Shown here: piece after piece, positions 43,153 through 56,103 of the stretch
Numbering within the stretch: the first letter of the stretch is position 1
How the letters are laid out: each line of letters begins with the position of its first letter
Assembly (NCBI RefSeq): GCF_019649055.1
Contig: NW_026570277.1
Location: forward strand, 868,001 to 932,000
DNA from: Paramacrobiotus metropolitanus
Taxonomy: Eukaryota; Tardigrada; Eutardigrada; Parachela; Macrobiotidae
Direction: 5' to 3'
DNA length: 64,000 nt
Notes under the pieces: model-generated
What the model was told of the DNA's origin: nothing
Database searches by the model: none
What the model saw: the letters and a program-made list of their open reading frames with translations, nothing else
Translations under genes and position numbers: made by a program

Positions 43153-44317
43153 TGAAATACATGATCGGCTACAAAGACTAACCCTCTGTTTAATGAAATA
43201 CATGATCGGCTTTAGGCTCTGCTGACCGGCAGTCCTGGGTTTTGTTGTCGAAGGATTTTTGGACTACCACGTTTTTCCTGTAACTCGCTTTTTGCCGCCG
43301 ATCTGGTTCAGTTTTCCGCTTGTATTCTCCTAGTAGTAGTGGTGCACACGAGGTCGTGTTAACTGTAATTTCCATTAATGGCTCTCTGTAATTCCAACGC
43401 TCACTTCCTTTTTACTTACACAATGTTATGGGCCCAGGCATTCATGCTGTCAGTGCTCTGCTAGCGGAATCCAGCATGTGTTTAGAAGTAACACTTAAAA
43501 GCCACAATGTAGTACGAAAGGCGTTTGATGCACTTCGATCAAGATAAAAAACTTCTCACGGTACACTGAGGAAACACTGTCCAGGTGGTTGTGGCTTCCT
43601 GCACATGCACGTGTTCACTGCATGAAACGCGGCTGTCGCGCTTCACAAGGACTGTTTTCCCGTAGTTAACTTCCCGCTATCCCGTGAATAATTTGCGAAA
43701 GTACAGCGAAGTCGCATTCATGGTGTTATGATGCTTGGAATAGAAATAAATGGAAGGCGTAAAAACTAAAAAGAGAAGCGTTTACTAGATCACCCGTTGA
43801 AAAGCACGTTGATGTCAAGACGGATAAGATTATGGTAACAATAAAGAGGGGACCCCCAACCAACACTATGTGGTTGGGGAAATTAAGCTTACCTGGTTAG
43901 TACAGTACATAACTGAAGCAATAACTACGTAATTTTATTTCGCTCTTTGTTCCATATGTGCGACGTACTTCACAGATAAACAGTGAAATTCGATCCCGAC
44001 GATCCGCCTCTGCTGCTTTCGGATTTGTCGGAGTTTAACCCAATAAAATGACCATACAGACATATCTAACTGGCAAGAGTTTTGCTGTTGTGAAAAATAT
44101 TTGCGTGTTTATTTCTTTTTACCAGAACTGTGTGATGATTACTATTAAATAAGTCGACTAAAAAAGCAAAAGACCGCTGGAGCTTTTACTGCTTTTTCAA
44201 ACAACCCTTTTATGGGCCACGAACCAACCTCAACTGGGTCGTTTTTGACCTTTCAGCCTCGCATTTCAGTGTTGCAGCGTACGGCAAAGTCCAAAGAGGA
44301 TTTAAACGAGCGTTAGA
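43153..44317. other. Gap without a visible gene
   Basis: Just after TF4 exon 4 a short segment (ACAAAGACTAA with ATGAAATACATGATCGGCT) is tandemly duplicated at 43141-43210. A small hairpin with arms CCCCAACCA/TGGTTGGGG lies at about 43853-43880. No ORF has domain signals. Confidence 0.5.
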
Positions 44318-47300
44318 ATGCAGGCTTTTCTTGGAGAAACAATCCGATTTTCTACCACTAATACCATAAACGGGACGCCACCGTACTTGCGACAGTTATA
44401 CTCGGGTGCGCGTCAGATTGACTACGGGAACACCGTGATGGTGCAGCGGGGCAGCGGGCAGTGGTGGCTAGGATACGTTCAGGACATTGAAGGCGACCAG
44501 TTCTTTATTGACTTCGATGCAAGCAGCGTCGCAGCCCACTGGATTCACTCCCAATATGTATGGCCCCATCACTGCCTGCAAAATTTCTCCCAGTCTTATG
44601 TTGGTGCAAGCCTGTACGTGGCGCTGTCGGACAGCAACGGTGGACCGATGGTGTTTCGGCCGTGTACTGTCTCAAGCGCCCTCTGCCACATGTTCTGCAT
44701 TGTGAACATAGATCAGGGGACTCACCGCATTGTGCATCAGAACCAGTTAGCTCACCGGATGCTGGATTCCTCCGATGACCAGAGTTTCTTCGGGAAACGC
44801 ACCGGGATAATCTACAAAAAGCATGTCATCGCCTTCGACCAAGCCACCCTGCTTTACAATATGGATAGAATGCCCAATTTTCTGGCTAAGAGCAGCGTGA
44901 TGCGACTGGGTCCTGAAACCCGGAGCCGCGGTATGGATTGTCAGTTTGGAAAGATTGTGCGGTTTGATACCACGCGCTTCCAGTGTGTTAAACATCATCC
45001 TTGTGTCAATAATTATCAATTTGATGTTGGTTGTCGAGCGTTCATACGAGCGGGACGCGACTTAATCACCCTTATTTGCGCCGAAGTCCACGGTGGTCCC
45101 GAAGGTCGCAGTATGCTTTGGGATGCAGATACTTTACAAGAATCTTGCCAGAACTGCCTCAAGGAGCAGTTAGCGGAACATTCGAATTTGCCCAACAGTG
45201 TCGCGGCCGATCGCGGGTTCCTTATCTCCTTGAAATACGGTTAGTGAGAGCTTGAATTAAGAACATAAAAATCTGAATCCAAATAAAGTTTCGTACTTTT
45301 GCCTATGCGAGCATTTCTTGCACCCAAGTCAGTTTGAATTCGCGATAACCCATAGTTCATGCTCATGTGTAGACGAGGAAGAAATGTCTGTTAATGATCT
45401 TCAGCCCGTCATCATAATTTGCATCCTGATTCATTTGGATGTGGATACGCAGGTACAAACGCGCCGGTAAGTCACATCAATGCTTTATTGTGCAGTTTCA
45501 GGACAATGGCGTGGTGCATGCGCCGCGAAGTTATACTGAGACGTGAGAGTAGAATTTATAAAAGTGTAAATTTCATGCGCTCCTTCAGGCCTAGGTTAAT
45601 AAATTAATTTTGTGGAACGTAATTAATAAAACACTAAGCAGTTGCGTAGGTACTTCGATCACGCAAAATTTTGTTTCTTATGTAATGCTTTGCTGCCGTT
45701 GTGCGACACAAAAGTTGTAAGCCATTTCTTGTCGCAGAACTGAGTTCTCCCGAAGTGCATCCTATGAGCCCAATATGAAAAGGTCAGCGATGACCTGTAC
45801 CCATGTGTGTACTTATGGTGAGCGACTAGGCAGCACCCGGGTGACCATGACCTTTATTGCGTAAACGCTTGCCCACCGTTGCATGACTGAACTATTCGCT
45901 ATTCGGTTATTTTACAGAGTGTGCGCACTTTGGAGGCTCCTGCTACTTAACGATAGCGACAGCCGTCAGCACATTATCATCGCTCCCCGCCGTACGAGCG
46001 GCAGCCCCCCACGCGGGCACGAATTTAACATAGATTATTATTACGCCGCGTGTCACTTGATAACCACACTCGATAACCCCGTCACCGAGCATGTTCGGTT
46101 CACGACCACGACCGGCGAGACTATTCAGCCGACCGGCGAGACTATTCAGCCGGGTTCGATCTACTGCTTCACGACCGGCGAGACTATTCAGCCGAGTTCG
46201 ATCTGGAAAGCAAAGTGAAAACCATGAACACAATACTACAAGCCAAAGGCATTCGCTTACCGTTTATCGTTTATCGCCGTTTATCGCTATATTGCAAAGT
46301 GGTGATGCCTTGGATCTGTCGTGGTCCTTGCTCTTCACCATCGGTCGTAGCCAGCACAGCGAATCATTCGAGTGCACAACGCCAACGGATCTGATGAGCG
46401 GAAGTGAGAAGTTCGCGGTGATCAACTTTCCTGCGTGGGTAGTTATCGCTACAGCAGCACAGGAGATACTGCGCCGGGATGCCAGTTCAACGCTGTCGGC
46501 AACCGAGAAGGCCTTCCCACGATTCGATAATCAGTTTCGTCTGGATATGATGACCAATCACAACATTCCGTATGTCGCCTTCCGCTCCACCGACACTCCG
46601 CTTGATCACTGGCGATGTTTACTGAGAGCCGCCAACGCCCGCTGCACGCATGTTACTCAACGGATATATGCAAAAGCCAGGATTATGCATGGACGCTGGG
46701 TGCAGACGTTGGCTTATCCCAACGAATGGACGAGCATTCGCATTCTTCTTCAGTGGTGAGTGAATTCATTTCTATTAGATATGTCGTAACAGTAAGCATA
46801 ATATTCGGCACTGGGAAAGAGAGATGAGATGATACCATAGTTTATATGTGTGTTTACTCGAATGAGCCATGAGAAAAGGACGCATCAAAATGGGCTAGTT
46901 CCGAAAAGAGGTCAAATATACACGCAAATTCTTATAAGTGTTTAGCAGGACGATTATGTGAGATGCAGAAATTAAGCTTACGAAATCTTTATTCAGCATG
47001 TCTACAAATCTCTGTGTCTGCTAAGATGCCACATAAATGGAAAATGGCTTCGGAAATTGATTTATACAATTGTATAAAATTGTAAAACAATTCCTTGCAA
47101 GGAATTGTTTACTTTCGTACTTTCTGTTCCGGTCCGAAGAGATGATATCATAAGCAGTTTGCTTATGTCCAAACACATACATTTATTACCCGGTTATCTA
47201 ATCAGGTTTGAGACATTTCGCTCTACTGACAATCCGCAGCGCTGGGACACAGTGGATCTCCGCCAGTTGGACATTACTGCTTTGAGCCATGTGACCTTGA

Positions 47301-47329
47301 AAGCACTGGACGGGTGTTACAAAGACTGA
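44318..47329 (+). pseudogene. TF5: Tudor-like/F-box copy broken by short tandem duplications
   Basis: Exons 44318-45239, 45373-45466, 45918-46755 and 47206-47329, with standard GT donors. Exon 1 is open (307 residues), with an extra 16-residue start compared with TF2 and YGNTVMVQRGSGQWWLGYVQ. The F-box exon reads VNDLQPVIIICILIHLDVDT. Exon 3 starts RVCALWRLLLLN, but a 21-base unit (ACCGGCGAGACTATTCAGCCG) is present three times at 46120-46200 and CGTTTATCG three times at 46257-46287, so its length is not a multiple of three and the frame breaks. Downstream blocks FPAWVVIA and GRWVQTLAYPNEW are intact. Confidence 0.8.
46103..46290 (+). repeat. Micro-duplications inside TF5 exon 3
   Basis: ACCGGCGAGACTATTCAGCCG occurs three times, two adjacent and one after a 25-base duplicated neighbour. 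Further on CGTTTATCG occurs three times with short gaps. TF2 has single copies at the matching places. Confidence 0.85.
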
Positions 47330-49237
47330 AAAAGCTCCTAATTGATTTGAGATTAGGAAGTGCTGACGTGTGCCGGCCAGCGGATGTTCTCAGTGTTTGA
47401 CTGTGAATGTGTGGGCGGCCCAGTAGTTCTGCGCGGTCAACCGTCCGCCGAAAATATTGCGCAAAATAATTTTTTTATATTTTCAGTTACGAAGCACTTG
47501 CGTTTTCGTGCCATATCCTCCAGCCGTAATTATAATTCTACTTGCGCTCGTTTCTGACGAAGTATAACGTATGCCGGACGCTTTAACTGTCCGTACGTTT
47601 TCGAAACCCGAAGATGTTACTTACTGCTTTTGTGCGGCTATCTTGTTATAACTGCTGTTGCTTGTTTTCACGCTTGCGTTGTGTTCACCCGTATTCGTTT
47701 ATTCGATCGGCTAGGCTCCTTGATGTTGTTGTGTCGAAAAACCCGCCATGCCTCTCTATTTTGATATTTTATGTGAAATTTAGAAGTTGAAACAGAAATA
47801 AAATCAAATTACTAATAAACATAAACTAGTGCACTAATTCAGTGTGCCACAGCCAAAATCCGCGCAGTTCATTTCACATACCTAAAACAGAAACTTTCCT
47901 GCAGTACAATCTATTGTATCTGCACCGACTGTACCGCACGAACACCGAGAACAATTTCCGGTGTTCTTTAGCAAATGACATTCGCTCACGTCATAACTTC
48001 GAGTACCTCAATAACCTCACCATCAGGAATTAAGTAGTTGTTCGAAAAAATCATATTACTTCTTTATGCCAACACTATAAGAGTCATGAGCTGCAGTTTA
48101 AAAAATTCTACTCATGAGCTGCAGTTTAAAAAAAACAGCCAGGATACGAGCGTCTAAAATGTATAAACTCTTCGGATGATATCTAGAAGCATAGCAAACG
48201 TAAATTTAGATCGTCTTAACGAGTGGCAGGCTCAAAATTCTGGTTCAAATGGCAGTTCCGTGCATGCATTCAGTAAATACATGAGGAATCGACTTAAGCG
48301 CAACGTCCGGAAGTCCCGTAAATCCACTGTTGCCCAGTATTTCTCACGCAAGACCATTTCGTCGTACGTATGCCTACAAAAACGTGAAGAATGTGGTTGG
48401 TCTCGGGTTTAATGGAGCGGTCCTACGTAGTTATAGCAAATGCGAGCAACTGCACAAAAGCACGGCAGTGTACAATGTTGTCCGGTAATTACCTACGTAA
48501 AGGTACCTAGCTAGCCCGAAGTTTGCGCTTAAAACGGTGGTCACTTCACTACGTTTATCGGATTGCTTAAATGCGCTCCGCAGCTAGATTGTCCCTTGCT
48601 GCACCAACCAATTTCTAGCCACCATTAAATATGTGGCGCTCACCAAACCACCAGCCAGAAAGACGCGTGTTACTTGTGTAAGCAGTGTGGCGTGGCGCGC
48701 CGTAGAACTGAGTTTGACGTAACACGTAAATCTCAGATGTATTTCGCTGCATTGATCCGTCAGAAATTACCGGACTAGCTTGTACATATTATAACGGAAG
48801 GCTGATGATGGGCCTCCGTTTACAGTGGATTGGCTACACGCCGCGCCACGACGCACAATCACCGAAAGTGGTGGTCAAAGATGCAGACGTTACACAGTTT
48901 AGGGAATTACAGGAATCAGGAAGACGAATGGTCATTCCGAACGAACGAACGAACGGTTTACAGAAAACCGACTGATTTCTGTAAACACATTCTCATCTCC
49001 ACAGAAGCTAGAAATTCGGAACATAGACCGCCCACAGGCTAACGATTACATCATCGGCTTTATCACTGACCAATCAAATGAAACATAATTATTTGAATCT
49101 AATAACACTCGCTATAATATCTGCCAGCGCTACTTTCCCTTATACCATTTCTGTGGAGTGACCTGGTATGATCGCTCCAGTAATACAACAACCGTCGCTA
49201 CAAAGTTAGCAAAGCTATTTAACAATGTGAGATTTAC
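47330..49237. other. Gap without a visible gene
   Basis: About 1.9 kb. A short direct repeat (CTCATGAGCTGCAGTTTAAAAAA) occurs twice at 48080-48135. I searched for the last exon of leftward TF6 here and did not find it. ORFs are short and lack domain signals. Confidence 0.5.
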
Positions 49238-52200
49238 TTTTCCAGGAAGCCTCGGAAATGCTGCCATCCTTCCGGGTAATCCACTCTTTCCGTCATTACA
49301 TGGAAATTCTGACGGAGCGTTTCGGCAATGGGTCCAACAGGAGGTAAATACTCTTCCACCCATGCAATAAAATTATGAAAGAATTTCTCCTTATCCAGGC
49401 CGTCAGAACACTGGAAACGCATGGTGGGTATGGTGATGGAGAGCTCATCTGGAAAGGCCGCTGTCTGGTCCCAATATCGTAGAGAACATTGACAGAGAAC
49501 GTTTACAATACTGTAGTTACAGACCAACAGCTGCTGGCAATAGGGCAACAGAACTGCCAGATTGAACACGTAATGCTGTGAAGCGAAGCGGTCGCAATCA
49601 AATTCAAACGGTACGACGCAGTTTTTAATGACAATCGTGGGTAACTTGATCCGTTTCAGATGGAGCACACAGGCCATAATACCGAACGATTCTTCAACGT
49701 TATCGCCGCGTCGGCCGAAATTAAGCAGTGCCAATGTCCGCGGGAACGGCTGCACGCTGCGTTCAATCAAAAAACTATAATAATAGTTTTCGGTTTCCCG
49801 TCCACATGGGGGACATTTTCGTAAGGTCCGGAAGTCGATAATCACCAATGACGAGTCGGAGGTGTAAATCACTGCCTTCCACAGGTGGCACACTCTACAA
49901 ATGCAGTCGGTTAATTCAAGTAAAAATGAATGCGGGGAATGCTTTGTTGTGCCAAATTGAATTTTCGAGCGTGCGAGTACAGATAGAGAAAGGAAATTGA
50001 ACACAGTTTATGTATATGTATTTCGTTATATGTTGGGTAGGCGTTTTACTCATGTTGTTCGCTTGTAACCGTCCAAAACGTCCGGACGTCCGAGACGTCC
50101 GGCGGACCTTTTGGCGCCTAAACCGTCCAAAACGTCCGGGGGCCGCCAAAACGTCCGCCGTAAATTTTGCCCGCCTCGTTTTTTTTTGTTTTTTCGTAGG
50201 TTTGTAGCCGGACGTTTCTACCTGACCGGTCAGGTAGAAACGTCCGGCTACGAATTACCAGTCAGGCTGAGACGTCCGGCTGCGATCCGACGCAAACACG
50301 AAAAAAAATCGGGTGGGCAAAATTTACGGCGGACGTTTTGGCGGCCTTCGGACGTTTTGGACGGTTTAGGCGCCAAAAGGTCCGCCGGACGTCTCAGACG
50401 TCCGGACGTTTTGGACGGTTACATTCGCTCTTCGTCTAATCGGTTCTTTACACAAGAATACATTGGTGAAGCAGAAAATCACGCAGTAAATCACTTCATT
50501 ATGTAATACACTTCGTCCCACCTCTTTTACCGGTACAGAACGTTTCCTGTACACAGCCAGCATTGCCTCGCACTTAAACAATTGTACGCGTATGCATACA
50601 GTATACATCGAATAAGCACTTCATGCATAAAGCTGTTAAATTTCAAGAAAAATTTAGAGACAGAAGTATGGCATGACAATGTTGTCGTAGACAATTCACT
50701 TTCTGGCTTGCTCACCGTTTTACTACAGCGCGAGAACAACAGTCAAGTTGCAGCAATATTTCCGGCAAGACGGTAACAGCAATCTTTCCCGGCATGGTTG
50801 TCGTGTTATCTGCAAATTTCGTACGACATCATTCACGGAATCATTACTGTAGAAATCCTACAAGTTCTATCGCATGCGCTAACAAACTGGATACTCAGTG
50901 GATAGCACGTTACGAGTACTGCAGCGATCCTACAAAGTTCTACCAAAGTTGGTGTAAAATGTGGATGTAAATTGCCGGTGCATTTGTGCGCTTGTACTGT
51001 GCAGTGTACACATTTGCAAGCGCTAGTCTCCCGTACCCCAAAACGACATACGGCACTCGTCAACCGTATTGAACAGAATTTTCGCAGAAATTTTTACGAC
51101 CCTATAAAGCTAACTTCCAGCGCCGACAAGCTGTTTGCCATATTGCCAAAGTCATAGGTTTGTGCATAATTATATACGATGCCTTTGTGGGCGGAAATTT
51201 GAGGACCAGAACGGCAGGCATGGCAACCGTCATGAGGCGTGCGAACGCACTTATCTACGTCCACAAACTGAAAATTGTCTTTGAACTTACCGAAACAAGG
51301 AAATCGGCCTGCATCCGGATAGAGAGCAATCTGCTTGCCGGTGGTGGCATAAACGGCTTTCGCATAATTTGGGGATACCTTGCGGTAAGGTTCAAGCCAC
51401 TCTCTGGTAATGCGGAATACAGTATGCCTACACGGAAAGCCGAAACCGTGCTGTGCCAGAACTGAAAATTAAACTATTAGGAAAATGTCCGTGAGTATAT
51501 GTCTGCCAAGTATTGCAGCATGAAGTGGGCAGTGGGGATTTACGGATACCGGTACTTCAGATAGAAGTAGAGATGTAATTGTGATTTTACAACCAAAAGT
51601 AAAAAATATTTTCTAATTCATCACATACAAAACACGGAATAAGAAATTTTAGTTCGCCTTTTTTGAGTACTTGGACGTCTACGTTGAGGGGCTGTAATTT
51701 CATGTTTCGAGCGTTCTTACTAGGGGGCTTGAATTTCAAATGAAAATGTAAGTGAACTGCGTATTCGATAATTATGGTACAGTGCTTAATTTTAAATGAA
51801 GCAAATAGATCCAAAGCATAAACATATAAAACTGAAAGATAGTTGCGTAGGTGTAGTTCTGGCCATGCCAGCTTTGCTGTATAAATGTGATCACTTGCAG
51901 ATACCTGACACCTACCTAACACGTAGGCATTCCAGCGCGCTTCCAGCTCGATCTCGTCGCACCCATAATACCGGACGAGGTGCTCCGCCACTGCTAAGAG
52001 TCTTCGTTCACAATCTGCTGAAAACATAATTTTTTCCCGTGGGTATCTCCAGTGATCAAACCCCAGGAACAACCATACCATCCTATTGTCTTCCACTTTC
52101 ACATAAAATCTATCACATTCCCACAAGTACGATGAATATCCAGCTGCACTGAAAACCAGCTGAACAAATCTCAACATCTCGTAGTCGTTAATTTTCTGTA

Positions 52201-52699
52201 TCAACTTAATACACTCTGAATGCATAGTCAGTTTAACGATGGGTATCTCCCGCAGTAGTCCGCATAAGGACGGCTGCTCGGTCGGCAGATGTTTAACAAT
52301 TTGCCACCGATGTACAACGTGCCGGGACCCCGGTTCCCCATGTCCATTCGTTACAACGACACAGTTCGTGTATATATAGTTCAGCAATCGTGCAGAACGG
52401 AAAATATATGCTCCGTTATGGGTGTCGCGCATGGCAACGTGGACTATGTTCGGTTGGCCGTGATGCTGTTCTTGCTGCTGCGCCCGCTGTAACATGCCGT
52501 AGTGATGATGCTGCCACACACATTGCGAAGGAATCCAACAAGGTGCTGGCGCCGCACAGTCGAAATCCACGTATACGCTTTCCCCGTCAATATCCTGAAT
52601 GTACGCCAGCATCCATACGTCATCACCGCGATTAATCAGCACCGTGTTGCCCAGATTTGCCTGGCGGTTACTTCGCTTTCCGCTTGAGAAAAAATCCAT
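49238..52699 (-). CDS. TF6: divergent leftward Tudor-like/F-box family gene
   Basis: Exon 1 (52699-51916) has LGNTVLINRGDDVWMLAYIQ followed by DIDGESVYVDFDCA and PSQCVWQHH, the Tudor-like start in a diverged form. It ends at a GTAGGTG donor in the family phase (784 bases, remainder 1). Exon 3 (49894-49238) begins at TTTGTAG, opens RVCHLWKAVIY (end of an F-box) and keeps the family order, ending YPEGWQHFRGFLEK before GTAAAT. A tentative exon 2 lies at about 50546-50433 (LHNEVIYCVIFCF, F-box-like), next to a foldback insertion. I could not find exon 4. The gene is older or faster-evolving than TF1-TF5. Confidence 0.6.
50064..50423. mobile_element. 360-bp foldback/MITE-like element with 6-bp target duplication
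   Basis: Almost the whole element is an inverted repeat. It starts TGTAACCGTCC and ends GGACGGTTACA, with arms rich in ACGTCCGGACGTC-type palindromes. A perfect central palindrome runs from about 50206 to 50253. TTCGCT is duplicated at 50058-50063 and 50424-50429. It has no coding capacity, so it would need transposase in trans. The superfamily is unassigned; a 6-bp duplication does not decide it. Confidence 0.88.
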
Positions 52700-53562
52700 A
52701 ATTTCCTTGGAATTTCTGACGTGATGTGGTTTTCCTGATATCCACTCATATGGTCTTTATCCAGTAACAATAATTATGCTAGTGAACTCTTGGAAAGAAA
52801 CAGCACCAGTACGAGAAAAAATTCCCAGTAATGATTACTGAACATGCAAACTGCACTGTGTACGGGAATGTTCAGTGGTACCGTTGTGACTTACCGGTTA
52901 GTACATACCGCTGATCGCGGTAGGATATCATTATTATCGTCGTATCTGAGCTATGTACAAAATCATCGCGGTATTATACTACAGCGATTAAGCCGGTAGT
53001 GCCCGGCAGACAAGTACAGTAATCGCACCGAAACCATTAACGAACATTCTTTTAACTTAATATGGAGCCTCGTTAAGCCAAGACGGCTTAGCTGGATGCG
53101 CTGGTGAACAGTACAAAGGTCCGAATTTGGCTGAGTCACTGCGAAAATTAAGTCACTTAAGTACAGGAGTACAGCACAGGAGGACGTCAATCAAAGCCAC
53201 TAGAATAGACCTCTAGGTCTATCTAGTGACTTTGCGTCAATGCCAGAGCATCGATTGACGATTGTCGATGTTATCGCTCTCAAATGTCGTCTTCTTTACA
53301 AAATGACCTACAAAATGCAGCAAATCAGGTCACCTGCCTTACTGGTAGATGGTCCATAGCTGGAAGCGGGGTAGTGCAGCATTAGTCAAATTTCTGGGGT
53401 ATTGTGAGTGTAGCATGGCGAACGCTGCAAAGGTTCAACTGTCTCCGAAGCCATGAATGCCAGTGCTTGGCTTATGTTGAAGGAAGACTTTGAAGCAAAA
53501 CGAGAACACTTTGAAAGGCGCTTACACTACAGTGTGAGGAGATTTGTATGCTAGAGGATGAT
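52700..53562. other. Gap between divergent TF6 and TF7
   Basis: No gene seen. A small inverted repeat around AGACCTCTAGGTCTATCTAG lies at about 53205-53230. It presumably contains the TF6 promoter. Confidence 0.5.
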
Positions 53563-53635
53563 GCCGCAGTATTGCAGTGGTTAGTTGTTCGGCTATAGAC
53601 GCAGCTGTCGCGGGTTCAATTCCCGCTTGTGGGGC
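53563..53635 (+). tRNA. Degenerate tRNA-like sequence (pseudo-tRNA or SINE head)
   Basis: A 73-base stretch has an A-box-like GCAGTGGTTAG, a perfect T-arm (GCGGG, loop TTCAATT, CCCGC) and a run of T residues just after it that would stop RNA polymerase III. The acceptor stem has mismatches and the anticodon arm pairs over only four bases, so I cannot name an anticodon. It lies 84 bases upstream of TF7. Confidence 0.45.
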
Positions 53636-53718
53636 GTTTTTTGGAAACAAGTCTCTTTCCACACAAACGGCCTCTCTTGCAACTTTTTGCTAAACCATCT
53701 CAATAAATACCACGCATC

Positions 53719-56103
53719 ATGAACGCTACTCCCCGGTATCTTCGCCAGTTGTACACGGGGGCCCGCCAGATCAACTACGGGAACACGGTGTTGGTGCACG
53801 GCTTCAACGGCGAATGGTGGTTAGGATACGTGCAGGATGTGGACGGTGAAAACTATCTTGTTGACTTTGATGACAGCACGATTCGGGCTCAGTGGATTTC
53901 CTCCCGTCATTTATGGCACCATGAGTTCATACGCCCGACCTGCCACTACCGGCCCGAGATGGTGGCGCTGCGCGGTGTGGATGGTGGTCCCATGGTATTC
54001 CGCTTGGCCATTGTCGTCCACATTCTTGATTCCGTGTTCTATATTGTGCGTGCTTCACGTACTGCGAAAGGGCAAGCCCAGTCGGCGGATTATCACCTGG
54101 CACACTTTACTCAGTTCGCTCGTGGACCGCTGAACGCCCGCAGCCTCCTGGAGACACCGACCCGGATCCCATACAAAAAACATGTCATCAACTTCCCCAA
54201 AGCCCATCTGCTTCGCGATTTGGATTTCATGCCTCTATTTCTGGCCAATACATGCCGGCTGCGGTTGAGTCCGGAAGCGAAATGTAACGACGATTGTCGG
54301 CATATTCGGGAAGAGGGGGTGGATAAAACTGTGTTTCGTTGTGCATCCAGACATCGGCCCTGCTTTAACGAGAGTTATACCTTCGGTCTCGGCTGTCGGG
54401 TTTTTGTGCGAGCGGATGTCGATTCGGTGACGTTTATTTGTGCCGAAGTTTACGGATATTTGGGACGGAGCGGTATTAGGAATGGCAACCGCCCCGTCAA
54501 CAGTATGTTTTGGGACGAAGAATCCTTGAAGAAAGCCTGCGAAAACTATGTCACTGAGCAGCTGGCCGAACAGTTTAATATGGTCCAGGTTTCACCCTCG
54601 CCCGTTGTTGAGCACGGTCAGTAACAGACCCAGAGAAACGCTTCAAAAACGAATTATTCCCATTTTTTAAGAACATCTTATCCTAGTAGTATAGCACTAA
54701 TCATAACAATAGGCGTTCTTGGAAGAAATGGGCTACATGTTTTTACCGGCTGGCCGTAGGAACGTTCGGGATCTTTGGATCGGCTTTTGCTGAGATGATG
54801 CGTTTTGTGGGCAGCAGAGCGAGCTTCTCCAGTCTCATCTCGTATCTAACAGCCTTTCGGACACAGCGCTCAAGTTTATCTGTGGTTGCGGGTATAAATG
54901 CGACTGCTGTTCCAGGTACATTGAATGTGAGACCAGGTAAACAGAATGGCGCAAATGGCTGGAATCTTTTTTTTAACGTTTAAACTTGGATCATTTTGAG
55001 AAGTGTGACCGCGAATGCTGAATTCTGTCGCTATGATGGTTATTGCCAAATAAACATGGAGTATCGTTACAATATCGGTGCTCAATGACTAAGTGTTCTT
55101 CAGATGCGGACGAGTCCTCCATCAGCTACCTCGCGATTCCAATTTTGGCTGATATTCTGCTTAATCTTGATGTTGATACTCAGTTACGGACGCACCGGTT
55201 AGGTTTTCAAACCAAGTAGCAGTGCAAAACTGTAGTATTCAAGCGTTAATATCACCGGTTGCGAGGAATGTCGATTCCTAAATTGATTTATACTACAGTA
55301 GTATTTGGTTTTCTCTCATAATTTACTATATTTATGGATGTTTTCATTAGAGTATGCGCGCTGTGGCGGGTGCTTCTACTGGATTACGCCAGCCATCGGG
55401 ACATCGTCTTTGACAGCCGTCGAACGTCGACCAGAAAATCGTACGACCAGTCTTTGGCAGTGGAAAGATGCTATCATGCCTTCAAATTCCTGACCATACT
55501 AAACCGGACAGTTGATCAGCGCACACGCAGATTGATACTGATTGATGACTACTGCAATCACTCAAGCGTCGGTTTTGATATCAACGCTAAAATCTCGGGA
55601 ATCCAAATGCTGTTAGAAACCAAAGGCATCCGCTTGCCGTTGATTCTTGTGGCGAACGGAGCCAGTGCTGTTGATAAGCCATCGATCTTGTTCTGGACAA
55701 TTGCTCGTGTCGAAGACAGCAAAGTATACGAAGGGCAGATGCTGACTAAACTGATGACTGTTTGCGAGGAACTGCTGTTGATCAATTATTCTGCGGGGGA
55801 AGCTACTTATCGTCGCATCCACCGGGGAAATACAGTGCCACGGTAGTGGCGGAAAGGCCTTGCGGAATCGTGGTGATGGTTTGTTCCGTCGCGATAATGT
55901 CCGACAGGATGTACTGTAACCTTTCCTTTCTTGCGTTTCCGTGCAAATGTAACCGTTGCTGAACGATGCCAACGCTTTTTATCCGCAGCCAACGAAAACT
56001 GTCTGACGAATTACCCAGCGTGTACGTGAAAAGGTCAAAGCGATACATGCGCACTGGGTGACTATTCAGAGGTATGGACTTCCATTCCGGCCTTCCTTAG
56101 AAT
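53719..56103 (+). pseudogene. TF7: Tudor-like/F-box copy with decayed exon 3
   Basis: Exon 1 (53719-54616) is open with YGNTVLVHGFNGEWWLGYVQ, FICAEVYGYLGRSG and an insertion before NSMFWDEESL. The F-box exon (55104-55197) reads ISYLAIPILADILLNLDVDT. Exon 3 begins at 55351 (RVCALWRVLLLDYASH) and follows the family to LLLINYSAGEA, then shifts frame at about 55800. Only remnants such as TQRVREKVKAIHAHWV persist to about 56100. No exon 4 was found. The front half looks under constraint, but the copy is a pseudogene as read. Confidence 0.72.

Noticed and set aside
50010-50506. Proline/arginine-rich ORFs in the CGTCC-rich segment.
   Set aside because: They lie inside the foldback element and reflect its palindromic composition.
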